Assembly: GCF_910591885.1 (NCBI RefSeq)
Contig: NC_063275.1
Location: 23,548,501 to 23,612,500, forward strand
From: Bombus terrestris
Taxonomy: Eukaryota > Arthropoda > Insecta > Hymenoptera > Apidae
Reading direction: 5' to 3'
DNA: 64,000 nucleotides
The notes under the pieces are model-generated. The model was given only the letters and a program-made list of their open reading frames with translations, was not told where the DNA came from and did no database searches. The position numbers were made by a program, and so were the translations under genes. Of the stretch, positions 11,501 through 18,555 are shown piece by piece; within the stretch, counting starts at the first letter, position 1; each line of letters starts with the position of its first letter.

Positions 11501-14500
11501 GTGTCAGTAGCGTTTTATTCAATCTTTTAAATATTCATTTTGCAAATTTGAATCATCCATTAAGCACAGAAAGAGTAATTACTTTAATTGGCAGAGTAAT
11601 TTTACATACAGAGAAAATCTACTTTAGTTCTGAGATTAATATTTTCTGAGAAAAGGGCATATATTGCAATAAATAAATATATGGTACCAAACATATGGCA
11701 CGTGACATAATTTCTCTAAATTTTGCTCTTTTGCTATTGTATTTGTTATTCTACTACATCCTATATGTTCCATCCAAAGATATTATTAAAAAAACACTAC
11801 AGCATATAAAAATATACATTTATTCTCTCAACTTTTGTAAATTACGTAAAAACTGCTAAACCTCATCAACGACAAACGGAATGTTTTTATATAACTAGTA
11901 ATATTTAATAACAATTCCTTCTCTATGAGTGATCTATTGCAGCATCTGTGCGTTTCAATATATGCGTTTCAATATCTGTGCGTTTTTGGATATAACACAT
12001 ATAAATAATTCCTCCTAAATAAAGGATAACTCAAATTTAATCAAATATTAAATTGTTAAAATTGTATATTAATATTTTATATTATATTAGATTGTCCGGA
12101 GAGTGTCTTTCTTTCGCAAACGTGTCTTTTACAACAGTGTACCTTCATACAAACTTGAAACCAAGTCTGTGAAATGTCACGGTGTTTAGATAGAACAAAA
12201 TGGATTCGACGAAATAATATAAAACAAAGAACGTTGTACGTCTATTATTTCCTCATAAAACGAAAGAAACTTTTCGGACAACCTAATATATACAGGGTGG
12301 TTGGTAACTGGTGGTACAAGCGGAAAGGGGGTGATTCTAAGCGAAAAAAGAAGTCGAGAATATAGAATAAAAATTGTTCGTTTGAGGCTTTGTTTTCGAG
12401 AAAATCGACTTTGAATTTTATTTATGGAGCCATATTAAATCAATTGTCTATTCTGAAGAAGTCGCCAGTTGCGAGCAATTGAAAGAAAAGATTATTGTAG
12501 CCTTTCATACCTTGAAACAATCGAATATGTTAGAAAGTGTTCATAGAAATTTAATTAGAAGAGCAGAAGTATGTGTTCGGCAGAATGGGCAATATTTTCA
12601 GCAATTTTTGTAATAATAAACTTTATGATTACTTCATATTATTTCATTATGTATTCCTAATTTTCCGTTACGGCAAACTGCGATAATATCCATCGAGACA
12701 ACGATCTACAGTGAGATCCGTTATAACGAGACCTGATAAAGTGCACGCGTACCGAGCCAACATTCAAAGTCGATTTTCTCGAAAACAAAGCCTCGAACGA
12801 AAAATTTTTATTCTATATTTTCGACTTCTTTTTTCGCGTAGAATCACCCCCTTTCCGCTTGTACCACCAGTTACCAAGCACCCTGTATATAAAAATCTTA
12901 TATCCCTTTATTGTATATTTTATAACGTACTAATCCAACATATACTGTCACAAAACTTAGTTACGATTAGAAAACGATCAAACGACTAACAATAAACGGC
13001 GCACGATTGCAAATTTTCGTGCGACAGTGTATATGAACCACCTGTTCTCTTAAACTGCGAAATATCCGTTTCCTATCGCACTTTCGGACGAATAAGTTGA
13101 ACACGCGAAAGGTCGAATGTCCCGCCGCCTGCACCGCAAGTCACGATCGAGCTTATAAACGTGCTTCGAGCGCTTCAGATTCAACGACTGATCAATACGT
13201 TAAATCTGTTTGGTTCGCCATATCTTTGATATTCTGTCCCGATAAATCGCCTCGATACCAAAGGATTATGCTTGTTTTACGGAACCACATCCTCGGCGCA
13301 AATAATCCGATCAGAATTTTTGTTTGACGCCGGTGATCCCTGTTCAGAGGATCAGCCAATTCGAGGGGGAGAAAACGTTAAAGCTATCGCGAGATATAGG
13401 GGAGATATCGGCGATAATAAGCTACAGTTTGCCAAAAGAGGGTTGTTTTATAGGGTGGATTAAGGTCGAAGGATAAACTTCTTGTACGATTACGTATTTT
13501 ACTAATCTTCTTCGCGAATCTTATTTTTCCCCATCTATGGGCGTATCGAAAATGAGAATTGACGCTAGAACTATCGCACCAGTTAAATTAACTGGTTTTG
13601 CAATTTTATTTAAAAATTCCTACTTCGTGTTATATTTCTTTTCCGCGACGATGTAATGACTTTCGCAACGATAACTAAAAAAATAATATAACGAGTTTTA
13701 TTTTGTTTTTTATGTATTCAGACTGAAAATAATTTTGTATCAAGACTACTTATACCAATACCAGTCAAAATGACTGCTACTTGTCATAGTGTAAAAGGGT
13801 CCTGCAATCTGTTTATCGAACCCTAATTAACCAGTTTCCTCGTTTTCTACAACTACCCACACGTTTTTAAAATTTGTACCGCGTATCGTTCGACATGATG
13901 ATACCAGTTATCAGGAAAATTCCGGATCAATCGCTAGATGCTAACACTGGCAATACCACACCAGTCAAAATGACTGGTTCTACAATTTTATAAATGTGTC
14001 AATCCTCGTTTAGGGATTATGGTCCCAGATGGATTAACAATACCAAAAATGTACTACATAACATGGAATTGCTCCAGTAAGAAAGTAATAAATCAATAAA
14101 TATACAAATATTCTATTATTACGTATTTTTTAAAGACCAATCACTTTGGCTGGTTCTAGTAGTTCTAGTGTTAAACATTATCGATACGTTTCTCTTAAAT
14201 CGCTTCAGAATTCGATACGTAAATATGTGGTACACAAATGTTACATGAAAGTTTCAATTTCTCGTAATTTTACTACTCGATAGCAGGAAATATTTCTGTC
14301 TAACGTCTCGTTTCCATAGAATTCGTTTCGTACAACGCGAGACACGTACACAGAGGAAATTTGATATCTGCAAAGACACGATAAATGTCGTTATGATAAA
14401 ACTAATACGAAGGGAACAGATACGGACAAGTCGATAAAACTGGCGCGTGTAATCGTCAAATTTTCTAACGATGCTTTCTTACTCCACATGCTTTTCGTTT

Positions 14501-17500
14501 CTGAATTATCACTCGAACGAAGGAGATCCTTCTATTCCTTTCAACGTGTAATGCAAGCAACTATATCGAAATAGCAAACACACGAAATTAAGTGTTAAAA
14601 TATATTACTGCTATTCTTTTCCAATGCGATTTAAATTTACAATCTTCTGGTTTCATAAGAACGTAGTGAAGTGGTATAATATGTCGTCCGTGATAATTGT
14701 AGTTGCCGGCAGTAGATGTCGCAGCTGGGGTACTGCTAATTATTCTTTTATCTCGATGCGTGGAAGAAAATAGAACTACGGGCGCCGAGAATCGAACTCG
14801 GGTCCCGAACGTTCGAACTTAAAGCGCTAACTTTTTTTTTTTTTAATCTTTATTTATTAATTCCAGGTTTTTTACATATTTTTTTTTACATGATTTTTTT
14901 CCAGAATAAACGCTGAATTCTAATTGTAGGGTGGTACAGGCAAAAGTACCGGTACGAGACGGTACGACATAGCCATGCAATATTACATCTTTTTTAGGTT
15001 TACACTTGTAACTTAAATTTAAGTCACTGTAGAGCGGTGCTTACGTACGATATTGTTTTTGTTTTTCTTTCTATCTCTGTCCTGAAAATGCACTACCGTG
15101 TCCGCCGTTGGCTAGTTAGTATCAAGTGGCGGTATTTGTTGTCGAGTGCCGCCACGGTAGTAAATACAATTTTTAATTAATTAATTCATCGTTAAATTGT
15201 TACTTTAGCGGAACTTTAATCAAATTTTTTTTTTATTTATTAGAATATTTACAATCAATTCTCGTTGAGAATTTTCAGTAACTTAATTTGGCGTGATACA
15301 ATGACATGGATTATAATAGTTTTATATTGTTGGTTCTAGTAGAAACTAAGGATTTAATCTAGAGGGTATTTTCTTTTTAGTCTGCGGATCTGGTCCGTCG
15401 TGTCCAGTAGTTGGGCGACTAATGGGTTGTGGTGGTTGTTGACTCTTGTGTTATATCTGCTTCTGGACTTGTGTATTTCATCTTTGACTGTAGGTATCTT
15501 GAAGTCACGGTGGATTGTTTCGTTGGTAACATACCAGGGTGCATTTAATAGAGATCTTAGCGTTTTCGATTTTAATCAAATTTAACATACAGTCAGTATA
15601 AATCAAATATCAAAGCGTACATATTCGTTCGCAACAAATATCTTCCCTAATTTCTATATACATTTTTACATTAATTACAAATACTACCGGTATAATCGTG
15701 ATTACCTGTCTCGTTACAGTGCTAATAAAATTTTTTAATGTTTTATACAGCACGTACGATATGAACGTAAAAGTTTTGCATGGTGAGCGTTCAATTACTA
15801 TCGGAACTGCGTGCAGGCAAAATCGTTCGCGTGAGATCGAGGAAGTTTGGAAAGACCGTTCTGCACCGAGGCAGATCGGTCCTGCGAAGAGGCTGCTGAT
15901 TAATTACAACGTTCCTTCTAGTTGTCCAAATAAACAACTAAACGAATTTCATGAGGTGGCTAGCCGGCTTGTTTTATTATTCCCTTCTTTTGTGCTGCGA
16001 AAATATTTCTCCTTTAGTTTTCCTTAATTCTTTGGTTACGTGGCTGTAAGCATGTTGCTGGCTAAATCTGTACGCTTGTACACAACGTGTACGTGTGTTT
16101 GTGCACCATGGTCGAGCGTGACGAGTTTCCAAGGCTTTGTGACGTTAATCGATGCATTCAACTTGTCCCAGACGAGTAACCCGAAGTAACCCCTGTGTTT
16201 AACTATATGGTAAACACCGATTTATTCTTGAGACAGCTTGCTATTTTTAAACTTTGATATTTTTAAGTCTGAAGCAAGGGAACTGGTTGATCGGGTAATA
16301 GAAGAGTCGAACTTTAAACGTAAATTCTCTTGCCTATTCGTTTATCGGATACGTTTGTTAATATTTATTTGTCTAGATATTTATTGTTGAGGTTATTAGA
16401 TGTATAAGGAGAGAAAACGCGTGGATAAAGTGTAAGGTACAAAATATATATATTTAATTTAATAGAGAAGTGCAATAATAAGTAGGAATACAATTTGAGC
16501 TGGTCCAGATCCGCACGCTAGCAGCGTTACCTTATAACTGAAAAACCCCGAAGCCAACGTCGCCTGTCTACTGTTTATGGTCTGCCTTCCTGTTATTCTT
16601 TCGTCTATATGCTGTCGATGGCTTCAGCGCTTGAGAAAACTAAAAAGACCAGATGTGGAGTTTTCGTAGAAGTGGTGACCACTTCAACATTTATTTATTT
16701 ATTTGCCGCTTCGAGAATTTAATTCTCGAATCTTTTTTTTCCCCAGATAATTAACTCGAAAAAAGTGAACAGAAACGAACGTTTGAGCGGATCTGCGAAG
16801 ACGAAGGGAGACGATCATCCTTATCACGCGTCTTTTTAATTCCATCCGTGTAAAATTATTTTGATCAACTTTCGCGAGTCACATGTTAAATCGATGTGTT
16901 AACGCGTCGATATGTTATGAATCGCATTGAAATTCTTTCATTGTGTCAATAACAGTCGCTTCGTTTGATCAAATCGTTTCGGAGATACACAAAACCAAAG
17001 CAGATAATGTAGCAGCCAAGAGACACGGATAGATCGGTCCCTGAAACGCTCAAAATGAAATACCTAACGTAATATCACAGTGGCTACGAAATTATTGAGC
17101 TTAATTTTCCAATTAAGCGTCTTTTAATCGGGTTCTACGTTTCATTTTCATAGTATGAAATTTTCGATAGTCACACGAGAATGCTACAAAATGACATGAA
17201 ATTTAACATGCTTGGACCTAACTAATTAGGTCCGTTTTTCGAATGCCATAATAGACGCAATGGTGTGCAAATATCTTTGGTAGCCACCGTAGCTATTAAC
17301 CACCGTCGATGGATAATCGGGCTATTTGTAATTAAGATAATTACCTGACCGCCGACCATGCCTTGACGTAGCCTAACCAAGTCAGTTTGACTCCAGGCGC
17401 TCTTGCTCCAAGGCGCGACCTGTCGCAGATCCTTGTCGAAATCGAATTCGGCCAGCTGGTTGTGAACGAAGTTTCTAATGTTCCAGGGCAGATCATTGTG

Positions 17501-17674
17501 GCCGTCGATCAAAGGCACCTCGGAAAGAACCTGTCGCACGGTCTCCAACCTTTCCTTGGGCGATGTCAGGTGTGCAGTCTCGCCATCGGCTGGTCGTGGG
17601 CCAACTTTCCCGACCCAGCTTCCGATTGACAGTATGATCACGCTTGCTGTCCAGACACCGCTCTGACCGCCACA
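2316..17674 (-). CDS. Membrane dipeptidase (renal dipeptidase family, peptidase M19), four coding exons, incomplete at both ends
   Basis: Exons 17345-17674, 4821-4953, 3563-3751 and 2316-2518 join into 285 codons without a stop; all visible junctions use GT/AG and the phases agree (0, 1, 1, 0). The family hydrolyses dipeptides with two zinc ions, normally at the outer cell surface on a GPI anchor or as a secreted enzyme. Expected metal ligands are visible: His59 and Asp61 (IDGHND), Glu172 (GVEGGHS), His243 (DLSH) and His264 (FSHSSA); spacing resembles vertebrate DPEP1. A hydrophobic stretch at residues 8-21 probably belongs to the signal peptide. Relatives are about 400-450 residues, so roughly the last third, including any anchor signal, lies left of the window. 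No in-frame ATG precedes the first exon, so an upstream start exon is missing. Family assignment is very secure; the exact paralogue is not known. Confidence 0.93.
2519..3562 (-). other. Dipeptidase intron 3
   Basis: 1,044 bp between exons C and D. It contains two similar motifs, TCAGTCGACCTCAACA near 3173 and CCAGTCAACCTCAACA near 3319. They could be the degraded ends of an LTR-like insertion, but the sequence between them shows no coding similarity. Otherwise unremarkable. Confidence 0.6.
3563..3751 (-). CDS. Dipeptidase exon C (metal-binding Glu, GVEGGHS)
   Basis: The acceptor ATTTTCAG ends at 3752 and the donor GTGAGTAATA starts at 3562. The exon is 189 bp, phase 1 to 1. It contains RIASLIGVEGGHSL with the bridging zinc-ligand glutamate, LRTLYQLGVRYLTLTHTCNT and PWAKSSSVEDEEED. 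The acidic EDEEED loop is the least conserved part of this exon. Intron 2 (3752-4820) holds a piggyBac-like element and a LINE tail. Confidence 0.94.
3887..4498. mobile_element. piggyBac-like non-autonomous element with TTAA ends (612 bp)
   Basis: The left end TTAACACTTAGCCAAC is matched inversely at the right end (GTTGGCTGAGTGTTAA), 15 of 16 bases. Both ends carry TTAA, the target site of the piggyBac superfamily. The interior has no transposase. A near-palindromic GGGAGATCTCCCC lies just inside the left terminus, with a related GGGGAGATCTGCC about 40 bp farther on. It lies in dipeptidase intron 2. Confidence 0.72.
4562..4611 (+). mobile_element. LINE 3'-terminal fragment (Jockey-type family 2 tail)
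   Basis: About 50 bp matching the 3' tail GTCCAGCTGGACAAATTGTA found also at 32784, 34560 and 41771, followed by AATTAAATAATA and a run of A. It is an extremely truncated retrotransposition product on the plus strand. Confidence 0.6.
4821..4953 (-). CDS. Dipeptidase exon B
   Basis: The acceptor TTCACAG precedes TTTTGGGC at 4953 and the donor GTGAGTATC follows at 4820. The exon is 133 bp, phase 0 to 1. It encodes FWAAYVPCESQHLNAVQL and continues through EQVDLIKRLIDKYS, which is the typical block following the GGQ motif in M19 dipeptidases. The intron before it is 12,391 bp and holds most of the transposons in the left part of the window. Confidence 0.93.
4954..7298 (-). other. Dipeptidase intron 1, distal part
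   Basis: AT-rich intronic DNA with no exon recognised. Around 6075-6255 a stretch of higher GC carries, on the minus strand, a GTGCAATAAAG polyadenylation-like signal and could be part of an unidentified LTR or LINE tail. No termini or target duplication could be shown. Confidence 0.5.
7299..8341 (-). mobile_element. Jockey-type LINE fragment, same family as 568-1014, split by a solo LTR
   Basis: The plus strand from about 7299 to 7499 and again from 8137 to 8341 is the reverse complement of the 568-1014 LINE: 3' tail, UTR, then the antisense of the C-terminal coding region. The two halves are colinear once the 637-bp insertion is removed. The coding part has stops and indels. The poly-A tail (seen as T on the plus strand near 7299) is degraded, and no target duplication was identified. 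Confidence 0.82.
7500..8136. mobile_element. Solo LTR (637 bp, TGTTACG...CGTAACA) with 5-bp target duplication
   Basis: The termini TGTTACG and CGTAACA are perfect 7-bp inverted repeats of TG...CA type. The host LINE is duplicated as AGTGG on both sides (7495-7499 and 8137-8141). A second, inverted copy lies at 49182-49806. The interior is CpG-rich and has no coding sequence, as expected for an LTR left by recombination. A 5-bp duplication fits Gypsy, BEL or Copia; I cannot choose among them. Confidence 0.85.
8441..8612. repeat. pogo/Tigger-like repeat fragment
   Basis: It begins CGGTAGAACCACGTTCATCT and continues with GGACTCCATTTATTCGAACG, resembling pogo-type termini (CAGT...AACCTCGTTTATCCGAAC). 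It shares TTAATGTCCG and the following block with 48430-48561. No paired right end was found, so it is a fragment. Confidence 0.5.
8738..8943 (+). mobile_element. Mariner-like MITE, copy a
   Basis: It begins TTAGGTCGTCCGAAAAGTTT and carries the same interior as copies at 12087, 17986 and 42625. The right terminus is incomplete: the expected CCGGACAAGCTAA end is replaced after AAAGAAAGACA by the CpG-rich dispersed repeat that starts near 8944. It is probably truncated by that neighbour. Confidence 0.7.
8944..9370 (+). repeat. CpG-rich dispersed repeat, copy 1 (LTR-like)
   Basis: Homologous to 22495-22985 over its full length and to 63743-64000 in reverse. It starts near TATCGGGCGAA and ends near CTGTCTAATCCATTTA. 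It has no long open frame. The GC-rich 5' part and AT-rich 3' part are typical of insect LTRs, but clear TG...CA ends and a target duplication were not found. It carries one copy of an internal unit GAGAAGCCAGAGAGTGTGAA. Confidence 0.7.
9371..12086 (-). other. Dipeptidase intron 1, central part
   Basis: No exon or repeat was recognised. A CpG-richer block at about 9560-10180 contains several overlapping open frames of 60-110 codons on both strands, none of which I can match to a protein family. The rest is AT-rich. Confidence 0.45.
12087..12286 (-). mobile_element. Mariner-like MITE, copy b (complete, 200 bp)
   Basis: The ends are TTAGATTGTCCGGAGAGTGT and, inverted, CTTTTCGGACAACCTAA, with TA on each side as expected for Tc1/mariner insertion. 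It has the opposite orientation to copies a and d. It contains no coding sequence. The right TA is directly followed by the Tc1-type element at 12293. Confidence 0.8.
12293..12885 (+). mobile_element. Tc1/mariner-type deletion derivative with ~124-bp terminal inverted repeats
   Basis: CAGGGTGGTTGGTAACTGGT at the left is mirrored by ACCAGTTACCAAGCACCCTG at the right, and the match continues for about 124 bp (12293-12416 against 12762-12885), ending near ATTCAAAGTCG. TA dinucleotides flank both ends. The interior keeps only the last 62 codons of a transposase, so most of the parent gene has been deleted. Long terminal repeats could still be bound by a transposase supplied in trans. Confidence 0.85.
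12422..12613 (+). pseudogene. C-terminal remnant of a Tc1/mariner-superfamily transposase
   Basis: The plus strand reads WSHIKSIVYSEEVASCEQLK, then EKIIVAFHTLKQSNMLESVH and RNLIRRAEVCVRQNGQYFQQ, ending FL and TAA at 12611-12613. The pattern LKSIVY...LKEKI...RA..C....G..F is the usual C-terminus of insect Tc1/mariner-like transposases. There is no start codon and no catalytic domain. The frame is intact, so the internal deletion is likely recent relative to point decay. Confidence 0.75.
12886..13558 (-). other. Dipeptidase intron 1, between two transposons
   Basis: Nothing was recognised. A moderately CpG-rich block at 13080-13460 contains overlapping short open frames with no family resemblance. 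Confidence 0.45.
13559..14174. mobile_element. piggyBac-like non-autonomous element, TTAA type (616 bp)
   Basis: The left end TTGACGCTAGAACTATCGCA aligns to the inverted right end TTAACACTAGAACTACTAGA; the left TTAA has decayed to TTGA. Inside, the short palindrome CCAGTCAAAATGACTG occurs at about 13763 and 13962, with relatives just inside both ends (ACCAGTTAAATTAACTGG near 13581 and CCAATCACTTTGGCTGG near 14137). No transposase is present. A related motif lies alone near 39890. Confidence 0.65.
14682..15156 (-). mobile_element. Possible LTR-type repeat with GTGGCGGCACTCG end
   Basis: Read on the minus strand it starts GTGGCGGCACTCGACAAC, the same start as the LTR-like copy at 21415 (TGTGGCGGCACTCGAC), and may end ATCACGGACGACA near 14682. 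Its interior includes a T-run (14832-14844 on the plus strand) and a tRNA-like piece. No target duplication was found, and the interior does not match the other copies, so the boundaries are tentative. Confidence 0.3.
14773..14827 (-). other. tRNA-like fragment (3' half, intact B-box)
   Basis: On the minus strand the sequence contains TTAGCGC, like the end of a tRNA A-box, then CCGAGTTCGATTCTCGG, a perfect 5-bp T-arm stem with a 7-base loop, then CGCCCG as an acceptor-like end. I could not fold a proper anticodon arm, and the 5' half is absent: a T-run (A-run on the minus strand) abuts it. It is a tRNA pseudogene or tRNA-derived SINE piece rather than a working tRNA. Confidence 0.5.
15228..15570 (-). 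mobile_element. 5'-truncated Jockey-type LINE, same family as 568-1014, with 13-bp target duplication
   Basis: The plus strand is the reverse complement of the 568-1014 family: T-run, UTR, then antisense of the C-terminal coding segment. The duplication TTTAATCAAATTT lies at 15215-15227 and 15571-15583. The copy retains about 60 codons of coding sequence with changes. It is a clean example of target-primed reverse transcription ending early. Confidence 0.88.
15584..16379 (-). other. Dipeptidase intron 1, nothing recognised
   Basis: AT-rich sequence with one 109-codon open frame (15698-16027, plus strand) that starts with a non-ATG codon and resembles no family I know. Confidence 0.45.
16385..16689 (-). 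mobile_element. Solo LTR (305 bp, TGTTGA...TCAACA), copy B, with TTTAT target duplication
   Basis: It starts TGTTGAGG and ends ACTTCAACA, with TTTAT on both sides (16380-16384 and 16690-16694). It is the reverse complement of 24659-24951 over its whole length. I assign the minus strand as the sense strand because copy A, read forward, carries a GTATATAG TATA-like motif followed by an AT-rich 3' part. The family is not identified. Confidence 0.82.
16695..17344 (-). other. Dipeptidase intron 1, proximal end next to exon A
   Basis: No repeat was recognised. It ends with the exon A donor GTAATTATC. Confidence 0.5.
17345..17674 (-). CDS. Dipeptidase exon A (N-terminal part, catalytic HxD motif)
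   Basis: This encodes residues 1-110 of the visible protein. It includes the hydrophobic segment VWTASVIILSIGSWV, then the family motifs PLIDGHNDLPW, HNQLAEFDFDKDL and DLVRLRQGMVGGQ. The donor is CAG|GTAATT at 17345/17344. The 5' boundary is less certain: a GTGTTCCAG acceptor ends at 17675 and keeps phase 0, but the open frame runs on to an in-frame TAA near 17711. There is no ATG in this interval, so the initiator probably sits in an unseen exon to the right. Confidence 0.9.
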
Positions 17675-17985
17675 CTGGAACACCGGTTCGATTATCGGTG
17701 GTTAGTCGGCAATTATCGAAGAACATTCCAACAATTGCGATAATAGTAAGTTAGCTCGGAGGTTGTGGAATTCCGTGGGCGGAGGAAAATATTTGAATGT
17801 TTGATTCATTCCCGGTCAGAGGAATGTTGCAGCTTTCGGTGTCGGATGATTAATAGATCGCGAACGATCTATAGAAATTCATATGTTTTTCCAGTACGAT
17901 TGGAAAAATGGAATTTAAGCTGTGAGAGAGGAATTTGTCTCAGTTGTAAAATATCGTAACTTTGGACGAGTTATACATTTTTATA
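17675..17985. other. Sequence immediately upstream of dipeptidase exon A
   Basis: If the GTGTTCCAG acceptor is right, this is intron; otherwise it is 5' flanking sequence. I found no start exon with ATG and signal peptide on the minus strand here. Confidence 0.4.
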
Positions 17986-18201
17986 TTAGCTTGTCCGGAA
18001 AGTGTCTTTCTTTTACGGACGCGTGTTTTACAACAACGCATCTTTATACAAACATGAAACCTAATCTGTCGAACGTCGTAATCTCTGTCTTGATAGAACA
18101 AAATGGACCAAATAGGTAATTCGATAAAATAATGTAAAACGGAAAATGTTGTGCACCCATTATTTCCTTATAAAACGAAAGAAACTTTTCGGACGACCTA
18201 A
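17986..18201 (-). mobile_element. Mariner-like MITE, copy c (complete, 216 bp)
   Basis: The ends are TTAGCTTGTCCGGAAAGTGT and, inverted, CTTTTCGGACGACCTAA, with TA flanks. It is close to copies a, b and d and has no coding sequence. It keeps the asymmetry of the family: one end continues into TTTCTTTCGTTTTATAAGG, the other into GTCTTTCTTTTACGG. Confidence 0.82.
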
Positions 18202-18202
18202 T

Positions 18203-18555
18203 ACATCGTATGCATTCTATTTCTCCAAGCTTTAAGTTTCTCGTAAATGCATGAAAATCCGCAGTGGCAGATGTGAGGCTGCGATTTAAACACGTAAGAA
18301 CGTACAGGAGGTAAAGCAAATTTTATTGTGTTTTGTATTGTTTGAATTGTTCTGTATCGATGAAGATATATATGTTTAAGTGTTAGTATTGGATACAAAA
18401 TGAGATACGTGTGTTTGGGATGGCAGTTTGGATAAGTGTGGGTCTTTGGATGCTCTAATTAAATTATGAGAACGAGTGAGAGTCAGAAATATGTAAGCCA
18501 AGTCCTTTTTCTAGGCTGTGAAGCCAAAAAATAAATAAATAAATATATATATATA
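18203..18555 (+). repeat. Possible LINE 3' tail ending in a TAAA/TA-rich run
   Basis: The stretch ends AGGCTGTGAAGCCAAAAAAT followed by repeated AAATA and then TATATA. That layout resembles the 3' end of insect non-LTR elements and is loosely similar to the tail near 62470. No reverse-transcriptase coding sequence is seen and no target duplication was found. Confidence 0.35.

Noticed and set aside
17387..17666. Plus-strand frames opposite the dipeptidase exon
   Set aside because: They are antisense shadows of exon A, whose coding strand is proven by conserved motifs and splice sites.
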